64,000 nt of DNA from Gracilibacillus orientalis (GCF_900114645.1 NZ_FOTR01000006.1:1-64000), one strand, 5' to 3'; numbered from the stretch's first letter, positions 28,256-40,068 are shown. Numbers and translations: made by a program. Notes: generated by a model not told the origin, from the letters alone.

Positions 28256-30664
28256 TTACATTAATGAATATGGTTCAAAATCAACTTGTATTGTTAAATC
28301 ATGTCGTTGAATGTCATCATAATAATGCGTTTGTATTTTGCGAATAATCTCTCTTTGATTAGGTTCATCCTTATATTTTACCATGCACTGGTAGCGATAT
28401 CTATTATTTATGCGAACCATTGGTGAAGGAGTTGGTCCTAAAATAGTAGCTTGATCTGATAAATATTTAAATAACAGCTTGCAAATTGTTTTAGTAACTT
28501 CTTGTACCTTCCACTGATTCGGGTGTGACACTGTAATTAATGTTAAATAATAATAAGGTGGATAATGAAAGCTTTTACGCGTCTCCATTTCCTGTAGGAA
28601 GAACCGTTGATAATCATATCGACTGGCTAATTGTACACTGTAATGTTCTGGGGTGTATGTCTGAATAATAACTTCACCGGGTAAACGATGTCTCCCAGCT
28701 CTTCCACTAACTTGTGTCATCAGTTGGAAAGTTTTTTCAGCAGACCTGAAATCCGGTAAATGTAACATAGCATCAACAGCCAAAACACCTACAAGCGTAA
28801 CATTTTCAAAATCCAATCCCTTTGCGATCATTTGTGTACCTAATAAAATATTGGCTTTTCCATTACCAAATTGATCTAAAAGTTTTTTATGAGATCCCTT
28901 TCGCCTTGTTGTATCTACATCCATTCGGATTAAGCTTGCCTCAGGAATATGTTCTTTTAATGCCTCTTCGACTTTTTGGGTTCCTGTTCCGAAATAACGG
29001 ATTGTTTTACTACCACATGCATCACATTCTTTCACCATAGGTATTTGATAATCACAATAATGGCATTTTAATTGGTGAGAGCTTTTATGAAATGTCAAGG
29101 CAATATCACAATTCGGACATTTCATGACATCTCCACATTCACGACACATGACAAAGGTGGAATATCCTCTTCTATTTAAAAATAAAACAACTTGCTGATT
29201 CTGGTCAATCCTCTCTTTAATCGCATCAAGTAATTTTCGTGAAAACATTGTACGGTTTCCTGCATACAATTCGTCACGCATATCAACAATATCAACTGGT
29301 GGCATCGTTGCTTCATTCATTCGCTCGGGCATATCCAGTAAGTGGTAAACACCTTTTTGGGCTCTGGCATACGATTCCAACATTGGTGTCGCACTCCCTA
29401 AGATAACTGGACAGTTATGATAAGCACCTCGTTTTTTGGCAACTTCACGCGCGTGATATCGTGGCTGTTCATCCTGTTTATAACTGGTTTCATGTTCTTC
29501 ATCAATGATGATAATTCCAATGTTCTCAAATGGGGCAAAAATTGCCGACCTTGCTCCTACGACTACTTTCACTTCTTTTTTATGGATTTTGGTCCACTCA
29601 TCAAATTTCTCGCCTGGTGATAATGCACTATGTAAAACCGCCACTTCTGACCCAAATCTTCCTTTAAACCGTTGCACCATCTGTGGTGTAAGTGCAATTT
29701 CAGGAACTAATACAATTGCTTCTTTTCCTTGATTTAAAACCTTTTCTATCGCTTGTAAATAGACTTCTGTTTTCCCGCTACCTGTAACACCATGCAACAG
29801 AAATACTTCATTCGAATTCTCTTCAATAGATTGCCAAATCGGTTCAATCGCTTGTTGTTGCTGCTTATTTAAAGGTAATGGCTGTGTTCTTTCAAATTCG
29901 TTGTCTTGAAATGGGTCTCGATACACTTTCTTTTCTATTTTCTTTAACAGTTTTTTCTCTACTAATTGATTAATGGTAGCCGTTGTAGTTTTCAAATCTG
30001 TTAAAAGTTCTTTCTGCTCAATAGGATCAGGACTTTGAATAAAATAGTCAATGATCTGCTTTTGTTTTTTCGCCCGGTTGGATATATCTTCTAGTGCTTC
30101 CTCTAATAAGTATGTCTCATTATTCGGTGCAATAAACAGTTTTGTTTTCTTCGTTTCTTTTGATTTAACAATATAATTGATTTGAACATGACCGTTCCGT
30201 ACTTCTTTTAATAGTAGATTGTAGTCACCGTTTCTTTCGATATATTCATCATAATCGATAACGGCTCTACCTGCAAAAAGCTTTTGTAATTCATTAGGTA
30301 ATTCGTACTCGGTTAATGATTCAATTTCTTTTTTGTATTTTGCTTTTAAGATTTGTGGCAACATCGCTTGGAATGTTTGGATATAAAAACTGACGGTTTG
30401 CTCACTAATCCATTTGCCTAGATGTAGTAATTCTTCCGTTAAGACCGGTGTAAGGTCCATCACTTCCTCAATAGGCTTAAGTTTATCAAAATCAGAATGA
30501 TCAACAAGGTCTAATACAAATCCCATGACTTTTCGGGGGCCGAACGGAAGCGATACACGCATACCTTTTTGTACAAGATTCTCCATTTCCTCTGGAATCA
30601 AATAATCGAACGTATGATTTGTCTGATTTGTTGGGACATCCACAATTACTTTAGCAACTCGCAT
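28256..30664 (-). CDS. priA: Primosomal protein N' (replication restart helicase PriA)
   Basis: An 802-residue helicase that reloads the replisome at collapsed forks. The N-terminal DNA-binding domain precedes the motor with Walker A GVTGSGKTEVYLQ and DEEHETSYK. Two zinc sites lie in the CRECGDVMKCPNC and CHYC..CDACGS segment, and motifs V-VI include LGTQMIAKGLDFENV and QVSGRAGR. It starts two bases after the coaBC stop codon. Confidence 0.97.
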   Translation of the reverse strand: MRVAKVIVDVPTNQTNHTFDYLIPEEMENLVQKGMRVSLPFGPRKVMGFVLDLVDHSDFDKLKPIEEVMDLTPVLTEELLHLGKWISEQTVSFYIQTFQAMLPQILKAKYKKEIESLTEYELPNELQKLFAGRAVIDYDEYIERNGDYNLLLKEVRNGHVQINYIVKSKETKKTKLFIAPNNETYLLEEALEDISNRAKKQKQIIDYFIQSPDPIEQKELLTDLKTTTATINQLVEKKLLKKIEKKVYRDPFQDNEFERTQPLPLNKQQQQAIEPIWQSIEENSNEVFLLHGVTGSGKTEVYLQAIEKVLNQGKEAIVLVPEIALTPQMVQRFKGRFGSEVAVLHSALSPGEKFDEWTKIHKKEVKVVVGARSAIFAPFENIGIIIIDEEHETSYKQDEQPRYHAREVAKKRGAYHNCPVILGSATPMLESYARAQKGVYHLLDMPERMNEATMPPVDIVDMRDELYAGNRTMFSRKLLDAIKERIDQNQQVVLFLNRRGYSTFVMCRECGDVMKCPNCDIALTFHKSSHQLKCHYCDYQIPMVKECDACGSKTIRYFGTGTQKVEEALKEHIPEASLIRMDVDTTRRKGSHKKLLDQFGNGKANILLGTQMIAKGLDFENVTLVGVLAVDAMLHLPDFRSAEKTFQLMTQVSGRAGRHRLPGEVIIQTYTPEHYSVQLASRYDYQRFFLQEMETRKSFHYPPYYYLTLITVSHPNQWKVQEVTKTICKLLFKYLSDQATILGPTPSPMVRINNRYRYQCMVKYKDEPNQREIIRKIQTHYYDDIQRHDLTIQVDFEPYSLM

Positions 30665-30666
30665 AC

Positions 30667-31866
30667 TTAATCCTTCCTTAATTCATAATCAATTAGTTGA
30701 ATAATCTGTTTGGCAATGTTCCTTTTGCTGTTTTGTTCGATTGCCTGTTCTTTCCCATCTCTTGTCATAAATAATACCTCATTTTGATCGGAATCAAATC
30801 CAATATCTTTACGACTGACATCATTTAATACAATCGCATCTAAATTTTTCTTTTCTAGCTTTTTTCTGCCATACTCTTTGACATCCTGTGTTTCCGCTGC
30901 AAAACCAACTAAAAATTGCTTTTTTTTATGCTGGCCAAGATAATGCAAAATGTCCCTGGTTCGTTCCATTTCAACTGTTAACGGCCCTTGTTGCTTTTTC
31001 ATTTTATGGTTGTTTCTCGATGCCGGACGGTAATCTGCTACCGCAGCGGTCTTAATAATAATATCCATGTTTTCATAGTGCTTTGTCACTTGTTCAAACA
31101 TTTCATCAGCACTGCTGACTTCGATCGTAGTGACATTTTGCGGAGGGGTTAAGGTGGTAGGTCCTGTTATTAAGACTACTTCCGCACCGTTTTCCATTGC
31201 TGCTTGTGCTAGTGCATATCCCATTTTTCCTGAAGAATAATTGGTAAAAAAACGAACCGGGTCTAACGCTTCTCTCGTTGGTCCCGCTGTAATTAATACT
31301 TTTTTATCCTTCCATTGACTTGTTCGATTTGTGTCCATTTCAAGCAGTTCGACGATATTTTCCGGTTCTTCCAGACGACCTTTACCAATATAACCACAGG
31401 CAAGGTAGCCATCCCCCGGTTCGATAAATCGATACCCCCAGCTTTCAAGCGTGTGCAGATTCTGAATTACTGCTGGGTGTTGATACATATGAACATTCAT
31501 AGCAGGTGCGACATAAACAGATGCTTGAGTAGCTAATAAGGTAGTTGTTAACATGTCATCTGCAATACCATTGGCTATTTTACCGATAATATTAGCCGTA
31601 GCAGGTGCCAGTAACACTAAGTCGGCCCAATCCGCCAAATCAATATGAGCTATTTTGGCCGGATTCTTTTCATCAAACGTATCCGTATATACTGGGTTTC
31701 TTGATATTGCTTGAAAAGTTAGAGGCGTAACAAATTCTTTAGCGTGGTCAGTCATGACTACTTTCACATCAGCTCCTGCCTGCGTTAACTTACTTGTTAA
31801 TGCAACTGCTTTATACACAGCAATACCACCAGAAACACCCAGAAGCACTTTCTTTCCGTTTAACAT
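30667..31866 (-). CDS. coaBC: Bifunctional phosphopantothenoylcysteine decarboxylase/ligase CoaBC
   Basis: A 399-residue fusion for coenzyme A synthesis. The N-terminal flavoprotein decarboxylase CoaC (1-190) has GGIAVYKA, LLAPATANIIGK and the active-site cysteine in ACGYIGKGRLEEP. The C-terminal CoaB ligase (190-399) has TAGPTREALDPVRFFTNYSS and joins cysteine to 4'-phosphopantothenate with CTP. Part of the gmk-rpoZ-coaBC-priA order. Confidence 0.97.
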   Translation of the reverse strand: MLNGKKVLLGVSGGIAVYKAVALTSKLTQAGADVKVVMTDHAKEFVTPLTFQAISRNPVYTDTFDEKNPAKIAHIDLADWADLVLLAPATANIIGKIANGIADDMLTTTLLATQASVYVAPAMNVHMYQHPAVIQNLHTLESWGYRFIEPGDGYLACGYIGKGRLEEPENIVELLEMDTNRTSQWKDKKVLITAGPTREALDPVRFFTNYSSGKMGYALAQAAMENGAEVVLITGPTTLTPPQNVTTIEVSSADEMFEQVTKHYENMDIIIKTAAVADYRPASRNNHKMKKQQGPLTVEMERTRDILHYLGQHKKKQFLVGFAAETQDVKEYGRKKLEKKNLDAIVLNDVSRKDIGFDSDQNEVLFMTRDGKEQAIEQNSKRNIAKQIIQLIDYELRKD

Positions 31867-31889
31867 ATCGGTAACCCCTTTCTTGATAT

Positions 31890-31934
31890 AGAAGAAACCC
31901 CCGCAAGCAGAAGCAATGCGAGGGAGTCTCTTCT
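31890..31934 (-). terminator. Imperfect hairpin between rpoZ and coaBC
   Basis: An inverted repeat, GAAGAGACTCCCTCGCA against TGCGGGGGTTTCTTC on the minus strand, fills the only sizeable gap in this operon. It lacks a long T-run, so it is probably a partial terminator or an RNA-processing site. Confidence 0.5.
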
Positions 31935-31948
31935 ATTCATCATCCATA

Positions 31949-33056
<1,108 letters not shown>

Positions 33057-33088
33057 CTCGAGCTCCCCCTTAAATTGTAAAGAACAAC

Positions 33089-33967
33089 TTATTCTACATT
33101 TTGTATTTGTTCTTTCATTTTTTCTGCTTCACTTTTCAAATAAACAATTTGCTCACTGATCCATGTATCATTTGATTTAGAACCTATTGTGTTCAACTCT
33201 CTGTTTATTTCCTGAACAATAAAATCTAATTTTCTACCAACCGGATCAGTTTCTTCCATAATTTGTTGAAATTGCTTAATATGACTATTTATTCTTGTTA
33301 GCTCTTCGGAAATATCACCTTTTTCTGCAAGCAGCGCGACTTCCTGATAGAGTTTTGAATCGTCGGAAACAGACGTATTTTCAAGATATCTGTTAATACG
33401 TTCAAGAATTCGCTCTTGATACTCTATTATAACAATCTTTCGTCTTTCACCCAACTGTTTTATATTATCTTGTATATTTTCTGTCCTAATGAGGAGATCT
33501 TTTCTTAATTCTTTGCCCTCTATTGTTCGCATTTGATTAGCGCTGTTGACCGCTTTTAACAGTGTATTTTTTACATAGGTTTCTGTATTATTGCTTATTT
33601 CTTCTTTTTCTTCAATGTGAAATATATCGGGAAACTGGCTGATCATATCCATTGAAATTTCTCCTGAAAGCTGGTATTTCGTTTGTAATTGTTTTAAATG
33701 ATCAACATATTGATCCACTAAATCCCAATCTGTTTGTAATTGTTTACGATGCGTATATGTACCTGAGATATAGATTGATACACTGATTTTTCCACGTTTG
33801 ATCTTATCTTGAATTATTTTTTTCAATTGATCTTCGATAGGTAATAAAAATTTAGGCATATGAAAAGTAATGTCGAGATAACGATGATTAACCGCCTTCA
33901 TCTCTGCATTAATTTCCAGCTGATCATTTCGAAATTCTTCTCTTCCAAAACCAGTCATGCTTAACAT
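33089..33967 (-). CDS. yicC: YicC/YloC family endoribonuclease
   Basis: A 292-residue protein with N-terminal [10 protein letters not shown] and the C-terminal domain of the family ([20 protein letters not shown]). YicC proteins are RNases; B. subtilis YloC is its counterpart at the same chromosomal position. The N-terminal half is the YicC-like domain and the second half DUF1732. First gene of the operon and divergent from rqcH. Confidence 0.94.
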   Translation of the reverse strand: MLSMTGFGREEFRNDQLEINAEMKAVNHRYLDITFHMPKFLLPIEDQLKKIIQDKIKRGKISVSIYISGTYTHRKQLQTDWDLVDQYVDHLKQLQTKYQLSGEISMDMISQFPDIFHIEEKEEISNNTETYVKNTLLKAVNSANQMRTIEGKELRKDLLIRTENIQDNIKQLGERRKIVIIEYQERILERINRYLENTSVSDDSKLYQEVALLAEKGDISEELTRINSHIKQFQQIMEETDPVGRKLDFIVQEINRELNTIGSKSNDTWISEQIVYLKSEAEKMKEQIQNVE

Positions 33968-34086
33968 ATTTCATATCCCTTCTATATTAAACAGTATAAA
34001 CACTACTTTCTAACCATAATCATCATATCAAAAATTCTAATCATTAGCCAAATAATTCTTGCATTCTTTTTACTATAAAAAAATGG

Positions 34087-34092
34087 TATAAT
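34087..34092 (+). promoter_or_regulatory. Extended -10 promoter element of rqcH
   Basis: TGGTATAAT (34,084-34,092) is an extended -10 box 20 bases before the start codon. The -35 position (TTCTTT, 34,064-34,069) is weak, as is usual for extended -10 promoters. Confidence 0.6.
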
Positions 34093-34112
34093 GAAATAAT
34101 GAGGTGATTTAA

Positions 34113-35825
34113 ATGGTATTTGATGGAATTGTAACTCGTGCAATTACACACGAACTCCATAATGAGATGGCATCAGGACGTGCATTAAAAATATATCAGC
34201 CTACGGATACTGAACTATTATTTACTATAAGAAAATTTGGTACAAATAAACAGCTTTTAATTAGTGCTCATTCTAGTTATGCCAGAATTCATTTTACAAC
34301 AGATACATACGAAAATCCTGCAGAACCTTCTATGTACTGTATGATGCTTCGCAAGTATTTAAATGGGAGCTTTATCGAATCGGTTGAACAAGTAGAAAAT
34401 GAACGAATAATCCATATTCACTTCCAGACCAAGAACGAATTGGGAGATAAAAGTACCAAAACATTGATTGTAGAACTGATGGGAAAACACAGTAATATCA
34501 TTTTAGTTGATCGTGATCGTCAAGTTATTCTTGAAAGTATTAAACATGTATCAAGTGCACAAAACCGCCACCGTTCCATTTTACCTGGGAGTAAGTACGT
34601 GGAACCGCCTGATCAAGGTAAATACAATCCGTTAACCATTGACGGAGATACATTTATTCGGAAATTGGATTTCAATGCAGGGAAACTCGATCAGCAAATC
34701 GTGAATATGTATATGGGTATTTCTCCTGTTTTGGCTAAGGAAATTGTAGCGCAAGCGGGAATTGGTAGAACAGACGCTTATAAAGAAGCCTTTACTAACA
34801 TTCAACAGCAGATAGTAGAGCATGATTATAAACCTTTTACATCCAAGGATAAAAAAGAAAGTTTTTATGTTTTACCTTTATCGACCAAAGACGGCGTAAA
34901 AGAATATTTTAATTCTGTCAGCACCATGTTGGATATGTTCTATTCTGGTAAGGCTGAACGTGATCGAGTCAAGCAAAAAGCCGGAGACTTATTACGATTC
35001 TTAGCTAATGAACAAAAGAAAAATAAACGTAAATTAGTGAAATTGGATAAAACATTGGAACAAGCGAAGGATGCGGATCACTACCAAAGAGACGGTGAAT
35101 TATTAACGGCTCATATGCATTTAGTTAAAAAAGGGGACAAAGAAGTCGAAGTAGTCGATTATTATGACCCTGATCAAACGAAAAGAATAATATCTTTAAA
35201 TGAGAATAAAACTCCAAGTGAAAATGCGCAGGCTCTTTTCAAAAGGTATCACAAATTAAAAACGTCAAAACAAATGGTAGAGGAAGAAAAAAAGAAAACG
35301 TATCAGGAAATGGAATATTTAGATGAAATTATCGAACAAATTGATTCTGCCAGAGAACAAGATATTGAGGAAATACGCGAGGAATTACAGGAACAAGGGT
35401 ATTTAAAGAAAAAGCAAACCAAAACAAAGAAAAAGAAGAAAGTGACGAAACCAGTTCCGGAAACATTTTACGCTACAGATGGAACGGAAATCTTGGTGGG
35501 AAAAAATAATAAACAAAATGAACATTTGACTAATCGATTGGCGCGCAAGGATGAAATATGGTTGCATACGAAAAACATCCCCGGTTCACACGTAGTAATT
35601 CGTTCAACAGAACCTAGTGAAGAAACATTATTGGAGGCCGCTCAACTCGCTGCCAATTTCAGTAAGTCGAAACACTCTTCTTCTGTTCCGGTCGACTACA
35701 CATTAATCAGACATGTAAAAAAACCCAATGGTGCGAAGCCAGGTTTTGTTACCTATGACAATCAAAAAACACTTTTCGTAACGCCAGATCAAAGCTATTC
35801 AAAAAAATTAAAAACAAAACCATAA
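34113..35825 (+). CDS. rqcH: Rqc2 homologue RqcH (NFACT family)
   Basis: A 570-residue NFACT protein. The N-terminal NFACT-N/HhH region (MVFDGIVTRAITHELHNEM, then the ARIHFT segment) is followed by a coiled coil (about 280-430) and the NFACT-R domain (KDEIWLHTKNIPGSHVVIR). RqcH binds 50S subunits blocked with peptidyl-tRNA and adds C-terminal alanine tails for degradation. Older work calls such proteins fibronectin-binding. B. subtilis YloA occupies the same place, divergent from yloC. Confidence 0.95.
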   Translation: MVFDGIVTRAITHELHNEMASGRALKIYQPTDTELLFTIRKFGTNKQLLISAHSSYARIHFTTDTYENPAEPSMYCMMLRKYLNGSFIESVEQVENERIIHIHFQTKNELGDKSTKTLIVELMGKHSNIILVDRDRQVILESIKHVSSAQNRHRSILPGSKYVEPPDQGKYNPLTIDGDTFIRKLDFNAGKLDQQIVNMYMGISPVLAKEIVAQAGIGRTDAYKEAFTNIQQQIVEHDYKPFTSKDKKESFYVLPLSTKDGVKEYFNSVSTMLDMFYSGKAERDRVKQKAGDLLRFLANEQKKNKRKLVKLDKTLEQAKDADHYQRDGELLTAHMHLVKKGDKEVEVVDYYDPDQTKRIISLNENKTPSENAQALFKRYHKLKTSKQMVEEEKKKTYQEMEYLDEIIEQIDSAREQDIEEIREELQEQGYLKKKQTKTKKKKKVTKPVPETFYATDGTEILVGKNNKQNEHLTNRLARKDEIWLHTKNIPGSHVVIRSTEPSEETLLEAAQLAANFSKSKHSSSVPVDYTLIRHVKKPNGAKPGFVTYDNQKTLFVTPDQSYSKKLKTKP

Positions 35826-35864
35826 AATAACACGCTCGGTCAATTGACTGAGCGTGTTATTTTA
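35824..35864 (+). terminator. Intrinsic terminator of rqcH
   Basis: Stem AAATAACACGCTC / GAGCGTGTTATTT with a 12-base loop that itself can pair (GGTCAATTGACT). It marks the end of the conserved core segment. Confidence 0.85.
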
Positions 35865-35943
35865 GATGGTATACAATTTACTTATACTTCCTTCGATATT
35901 CAAGGTCTCATTCCATTTAATTGATGTTGGTTTGTCTAGCAGT

Positions 35944-36642
35944 TTATATATCTTGTAATTCATTGACCGTTATAAACTGATACTCTCTCTGAGATAATGC
36001 TTCTAAAATACCTTCAACGGATTTGAGCTCTTTTCCTGTATCATCATACATGGGATGCATAAGTATAATGGATCCCGGCTCAATACTTTCTACCACGTAA
36101 TTTACTTTATCATCAGCTTCTTCATAAGAACTGTCTGGCTCAAGATTCCACATAATCGTTTCTATATTATTTTTATGCAAATACCATGGCAAAGCTATGA
36201 TTTTCTTTCCATTCGGTGGTCGAAAATCAATTTGCCCTTTATAACCAATTTCTCTAATTAATTGATTTGTCTTTTCAATTTCATTTTTAATAAACGATGG
36301 AGATTTGAAAATCATTCGATTATGTGAATAAGTATGGTTTGCAACCTGATGCCCAGCTTGTACAATTGCTTCAGCCTCTTTTGGAAACTCTTCTATATAT
36401 TCTCCAATCAGAAAAAATGTTGCTTTAGCATTATACTTTTCTAACAACGATAGAATCTCATTAACATTTTTAGTAGGACCATCATCAAAGGTAATTGCTA
36501 CAACTTTTTCTTTTGTTTCAACTTTAGCAGTCAAATCACCAAATAACTGAAAGCTTCTAGAATTCATTAATTGATAACTCCCAAATACCATGGAAACAAA
36601 ACAAATGACAATGATAGCAAATGTAATTATTCCTTTTTTCAT
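35944..36642 (-). CDS. Polysaccharide deacetylase (NodB family), membrane-anchored or secreted
   Basis: A 232-residue carbohydrate esterase 4 protein. An N-terminal hydrophobic segment (about 5-25) acts as signal or anchor. The NodB domain has motif 1 TFDDGPT, motif 2 HTYSHN with metal-binding histidines, motif 3 RPPNGKK and motif 5 ILMHPMY. It probably deacetylates cell-wall or other amino-sugar polymers outside the cell. I chose the ATG at 36,642 because AGAAGG lies eight bases upstream; 29 extra codons in frame are unsupported. It resembles PdaB/YheN-type proteins, but the substrate is unknown. Confidence 0.9.
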   Translation of the reverse strand: MKKGIITFAIIVICFVSMVFGSYQLMNSRSFQLFGDLTAKVETKEKVVAITFDDGPTKNVNEILSLLEKYNAKATFFLIGEYIEEFPKEAEAIVQAGHQVANHTYSHNRMIFKSPSFIKNEIEKTNQLIREIGYKGQIDFRPPNGKKIIALPWYLHKNNIETIMWNLEPDSSYEEADDKVNYVVESIEPGSIILMHPMYDDTGKELKSVEGILEALSQREYQFITVNELQDI

Positions 36643-36797
36643 TACCATAACCTTCTTTTCTTCAAAGTAATCAATAACTTGAATAGCTAGTGCTTCAACA
36701 CAGAACATTAAGTAGGATATATACAGCAAGACTCTAATTCAAGAAATGGTATAGAGTCCTTCACCAGCCGATTACAAGTTCATGTATATTTGATTAT

Positions 36798-37316
<519 letters not shown>

Positions 37317-37341
37317 TTAAATATGTCACACCTTTATAAAA

Positions 37342-37794
37342 TCAATAATTTCTCTTGTTTCCCTTTTTTACATATTCCCATTCTTTTTCAATATTTTGTC
37401 GTACTCTTTGAAGAAGATCGAAAATGGTTTTCGCTTCTTTTTCTGAAAACCCCTCTAATGCAACGATATTGGAATAATCATTTTCTCTTTTTATAAAAGG
37501 ATAAACATTTTTTCCGTTCTCTGTTGGAAAGAGTTTTTTTATTTTTTTGTTATGTTTATCTTCTTTCTTTTCAATAAAACCATTCATTTCGAGTTTTTTT
37601 ATAGCACGAGCTGCTGTTGTTCGGTCAACTTTTATCATCTCAGCTAACTTTTCTTGAATGATTCCTGGGTTTTCACATACGCGCACAAGATACAAATATT
37701 GTCCTTTTGTAAGGTCATATTCTTTGAATTCTATATTACTAATCGAATCTAATGCCCTTGCTATCACTCCAATTTCACGAAGAATTTCCTTCAT
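37342..37794 (-). CDS. MarR family transcriptional regulator
   Basis: A 150-residue winged-helix protein. The recognition region QEKLAEMIKVDRTTAARAIKKLEMNGFI is followed by the wing (EKKEDKHNKKIKKLFPTENG). MarR dimers typically repress their own operon until a ligand binds. Here the gene leads paiA, and two palindromic sites lie directly upstream of it, so polyamine stress or a related signal may be sensed; this is inference. Confidence 0.9.
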   Translation of the reverse strand: MKEILREIGVIARALDSISNIEFKEYDLTKGQYLYLVRVCENPGIIQEKLAEMIKVDRTTAARAIKKLEMNGFIEKKEDKHNKKIKKLFPTENGKNVYPFIKRENDYSNIVALEGFSEKEAKTIFDLLQRVRQNIEKEWEYVKKGNKRNY

Positions 37795-37821
37795 AGTTAA
37801 TCTCCTTAGTAAATATTTTTA

Positions 37822-37880
37822 TTGCAAATGCAACAAAAACAGCATATACCTAATTCAACTTAAATTTATTGCATTTGCAA
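37822..37880. promoter_or_regulatory. Two TTGCA..TGCAA palindromes, candidate MarR operators
   Basis: TTGCAAATGCAA (37,822-37,833) and TTGCATTTGCAA (37,869-37,880) are near-identical 12-base palindromes 28 and 75 bases upstream of the marR start codon, with centres 47 bases apart. Each is embedded in ATTGCA...GCAACAA. Size, symmetry and position fit MarR operators flanking the promoter. Confidence 0.65.
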
Positions 37881-38184
37881 CAATAATTTGATAATGGGTC
37901 GAGTAAAATATGTTCTGATGCACTTTTGGTAGGACTAGCCATAAATTCGAGACTTAACGGGAAATTGGAAATAATAGGTTGTAATTCATATTTATTAGTG
38001 CAAAAAACAGAATTTTAGGGGGATTAACAACATTTTGGTGATTAGCAGTGATATGTGACTCTTTATATCGGACAATTTGATAACACCTGACATTTTGACC
38101 AGGAGTGAGAACTTGGATGAAAGGATTCAATCAGCAGATTATATCAAATTCTTATATGATTTCAAGCTTATACAAACTCAATCT
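37881..38184. other. Intergenic region between marR and glutaminase gene
   Basis: No supported gene. A TTG at 38,114 preceded by AGGAG starts a plus-strand frame (LDERIQSADYIKFLYDF) that soon runs antisense into the glutaminase gene; it may be the lost beginning of another gene. No terminator hairpin is evident after the glutaminase gene. Confidence 0.4.
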
Positions 38185-39180
38185 TTAAAATATACTGAGA
38201 TCCCATTGCTTTGCTATATGTCGGAGAAGTCTAATTCCTGCGATACTATTGCCTTGTTTATCGAGCGCAGGACCATAAACCCCAATTCCACACCCTTCAA
38301 GGAAAGGAAGATCCTCGTGCCTTGCTCTTGGAGGAGCAACTGCAACAATTCCACCAGAGACACCACTTTTGGCTGGAATTCCGACATACGCAGCAAATTT
38401 TCCAGACGCATCATACATCCCGCAAGTCAACATTAATGACTTTGCTAAACGAGCAACTTGTTTTGGAATAATTTCTAACTCCGTTTTTGGATCCTTACCG
38501 TCATTTGCTAGTATCGTACCTATATGAGCCAAATCCTTAAGTGAAATTTCGATTGAACATTGTTTAAAATATGTTTCCAATGTCAGATCTAGCTCTGATT
38601 CCAAGTTGCCAGTTTCGACTAGATAATATCCAATAGCTCTATTTCGTATTGAGGTTTCACTTTCCGACTTAAAAACATCCATGTTTAATGAAGGACAATA
38701 ACCTAAAATATTTTCCAGCAATTCAAAAATAGGCTCTAGTTTCTCATCAGATGTTTTTCCGTTCAAAAGCGATGTTACGGTAATGGCGCCAGCATTCACA
38801 AATGGATTAAATGGCTTTTTAATCTGTTTCATTTCTAGGTGCATAATTGAATTAAAAGCCGCACCAGTCGGCTCTACATCGACCCGATCAAGCACATAGG
38901 AAACTCCTCTTTCCATACAAGCTACAATAAAGGTAAAAACTTTGGAAATACTTTGGATCGTAAAAGGAATATCAACATCTCCAGACTCAATGGTTACACC
39001 ATTAATACCCATGATTGAAATTCCCAAATGACTCTTATCTGCTTGCATTAAATGTGGTATGTAGGAAGCAAGTTCCCCTTCTTTCGTATGCTTCCAATAA
39101 AATTTCACCCAGTCATCCACATAATTTTGTAGCCAATCTTTTGTTAATTTTGTATTTTGATTAATAGCTCCTTGTACCAA
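38185..39180 (-). CDS. glsA: Glutaminase (serine-dependent beta-lactamase fold)
   Basis: A 331-residue glutaminase converting glutamine to glutamate and ammonia. The nucleophile is in QSISKVF (SxxK), with conserved FNPFVNAGAI, the YDASGKFAAYVGIPAKSGVSGG block and GCGIGVYGPALD. It is slightly longer than the common 310 residues. Preceded by AGGTG, eight bases before the ATG. Glutamate supply can matter for osmoadaptation; there is no partner transporter next to it here. Confidence 0.95.
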   Translation of the reverse strand: MVQGAINQNTKLTKDWLQNYVDDWVKFYWKHTKEGELASYIPHLMQADKSHLGISIMGINGVTIESGDVDIPFTIQSISKVFTFIVACMERGVSYVLDRVDVEPTGAAFNSIMHLEMKQIKKPFNPFVNAGAITVTSLLNGKTSDEKLEPIFELLENILGYCPSLNMDVFKSESETSIRNRAIGYYLVETGNLESELDLTLETYFKQCSIEISLKDLAHIGTILANDGKDPKTELEIIPKQVARLAKSLMLTCGMYDASGKFAAYVGIPAKSGVSGGIVAVAPPRARHEDLPFLEGCGIGVYGPALDKQGNSIAGIRLLRHIAKQWDLSIF

Positions 39181-39478
39181 AAAACCACCTCACCTGGAAG
39201 TAGTTTGTGTATCTATTCATGAAAGTTGCATTTAAAGAGAAAATAGTTAAATTATTCAATTATTTTATTGAAATCAACACCAGTTTTAAAGCTTACTCAT
39301 TTTTTCCCAATAGCCAATGAAAGACGAATTCATCTTGCTCAGGTGTACGGTTGTCTTTTTCTTCAAACGATTCACTATCACTAATTTGTAGCAATTTTAC
39401 TGAATAAAGTTTTAGTTATCTCCTTTACGATATACAGTTTAGTTTTTTAACTTTTCTTCCCTCTGTTTTAATAAGAAA
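39181..39478. other. Intergenic region with a possible gene fragment
   Basis: On the minus strand about 39,420-39,296 reads KLLQISDSESFEEKDNRT, then PEQDEFVFHWLLGKNE and a stop codon, with no start codon and a stop just upstream. It looks like the C-terminal end of a lost gene. The rest of the region shows nothing. Confidence 0.4.
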
Positions 39479-39514
39479 AAAAAGGAGCTACATTTTATCG
39501 TCAACTCCTTGTTA
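39479..39514 (-). terminator. Intrinsic terminator of the P-loop kinase gene
   Basis: On the minus strand AAGGAGTTGAC and GTAGCTCCTT (imperfect) form a stem followed by a long T-run (TTTTTTTTCTT). Confidence 0.7.
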
Positions 39515-39531
39515 AATTCTAGCATTAGAAT

Positions 39532-40068
39532 CTAAATAACTTTATATTTTTGATTCTCCTTTATTTCATCTATTACTAAGGAAATTTCACATATATTATT
39601 ACTTGTATCAAAAAGATGCTTTTTATCTAGGTTTGATTCCATAAACTCATCGACTAACATTAGACATCGATCCCCCATTCTATACTCAGGTTGTCTCATA
39701 TTATCTCTATTAATTAATGTTTTATTATCAGTCCATAACACTATATATTTAACTTCTACATCTAGGTTTACAAGATTTTCACTAAGCCATTTTGCTTCCT
39801 CTGGGAATGTCACATAATCAATTACAATATCGATACCAAAAGAAATAAAATTCTTAGTCAAACTTAGAATATTATTCCAAATCAAGGCGAGCTCTTCTTT
39901 GCTTTCCCAAGGTTTCAATCGGCCATTTATGTGCATATGACTTATGTCATCACCAGAAACATAAGCACTTTGCTTTAATTGTTTAACAAGTTCTTTGGAA
40001 GTTGTAGATTTACCCACTCCAGCAGGACCTGATATTATATAAACCTTGTTCTTTTCATTATTTTTCAT
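39532..40068 (-). CDS. P-loop kinase-like ATPase of unknown substrate
   Basis: A 178-residue protein with an N-terminal Walker A GPAGVGKSTTSKELVKQL (about residues 12-29) and the layout of small-molecule kinases of the AAA/shikimate-kinase-like group (VSGDDISHMHINGR, then DIVIDYVTFPEEAKWL, LWTDNKTLINRDNMR). I chose the ATG at 40,068 behind GGAGGGAG; the upstream in-frame extension has no ribosome binding site. The substrate is not evident; antibiotic or nucleoside phosphorylation is possible but unproven. Confidence 0.75.
   Translation of the reverse strand: MKNNEKNKVYIISGPAGVGKSTTSKELVKQLKQSAYVSGDDISHMHINGRLKPWESKEELALIWNNILSLTKNFISFGIDIVIDYVTFPEEAKWLSENLVNLDVEVKYIVLWTDNKTLINRDNMRQPEYRMGDRCLMLVDEFMESNLDKKHLFDTSNNICEISLVIDEIKENQKYKVI

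Noticed and set aside
38077-38436. Plus-strand frame of 119 codons over the glutaminase 3' end
   Set aside because: Most of it is antisense to conserved glutaminase sequence. Only the first third (from TTG 38,114 after AGGAG) could be a remnant of a real gene; not enough to call it.
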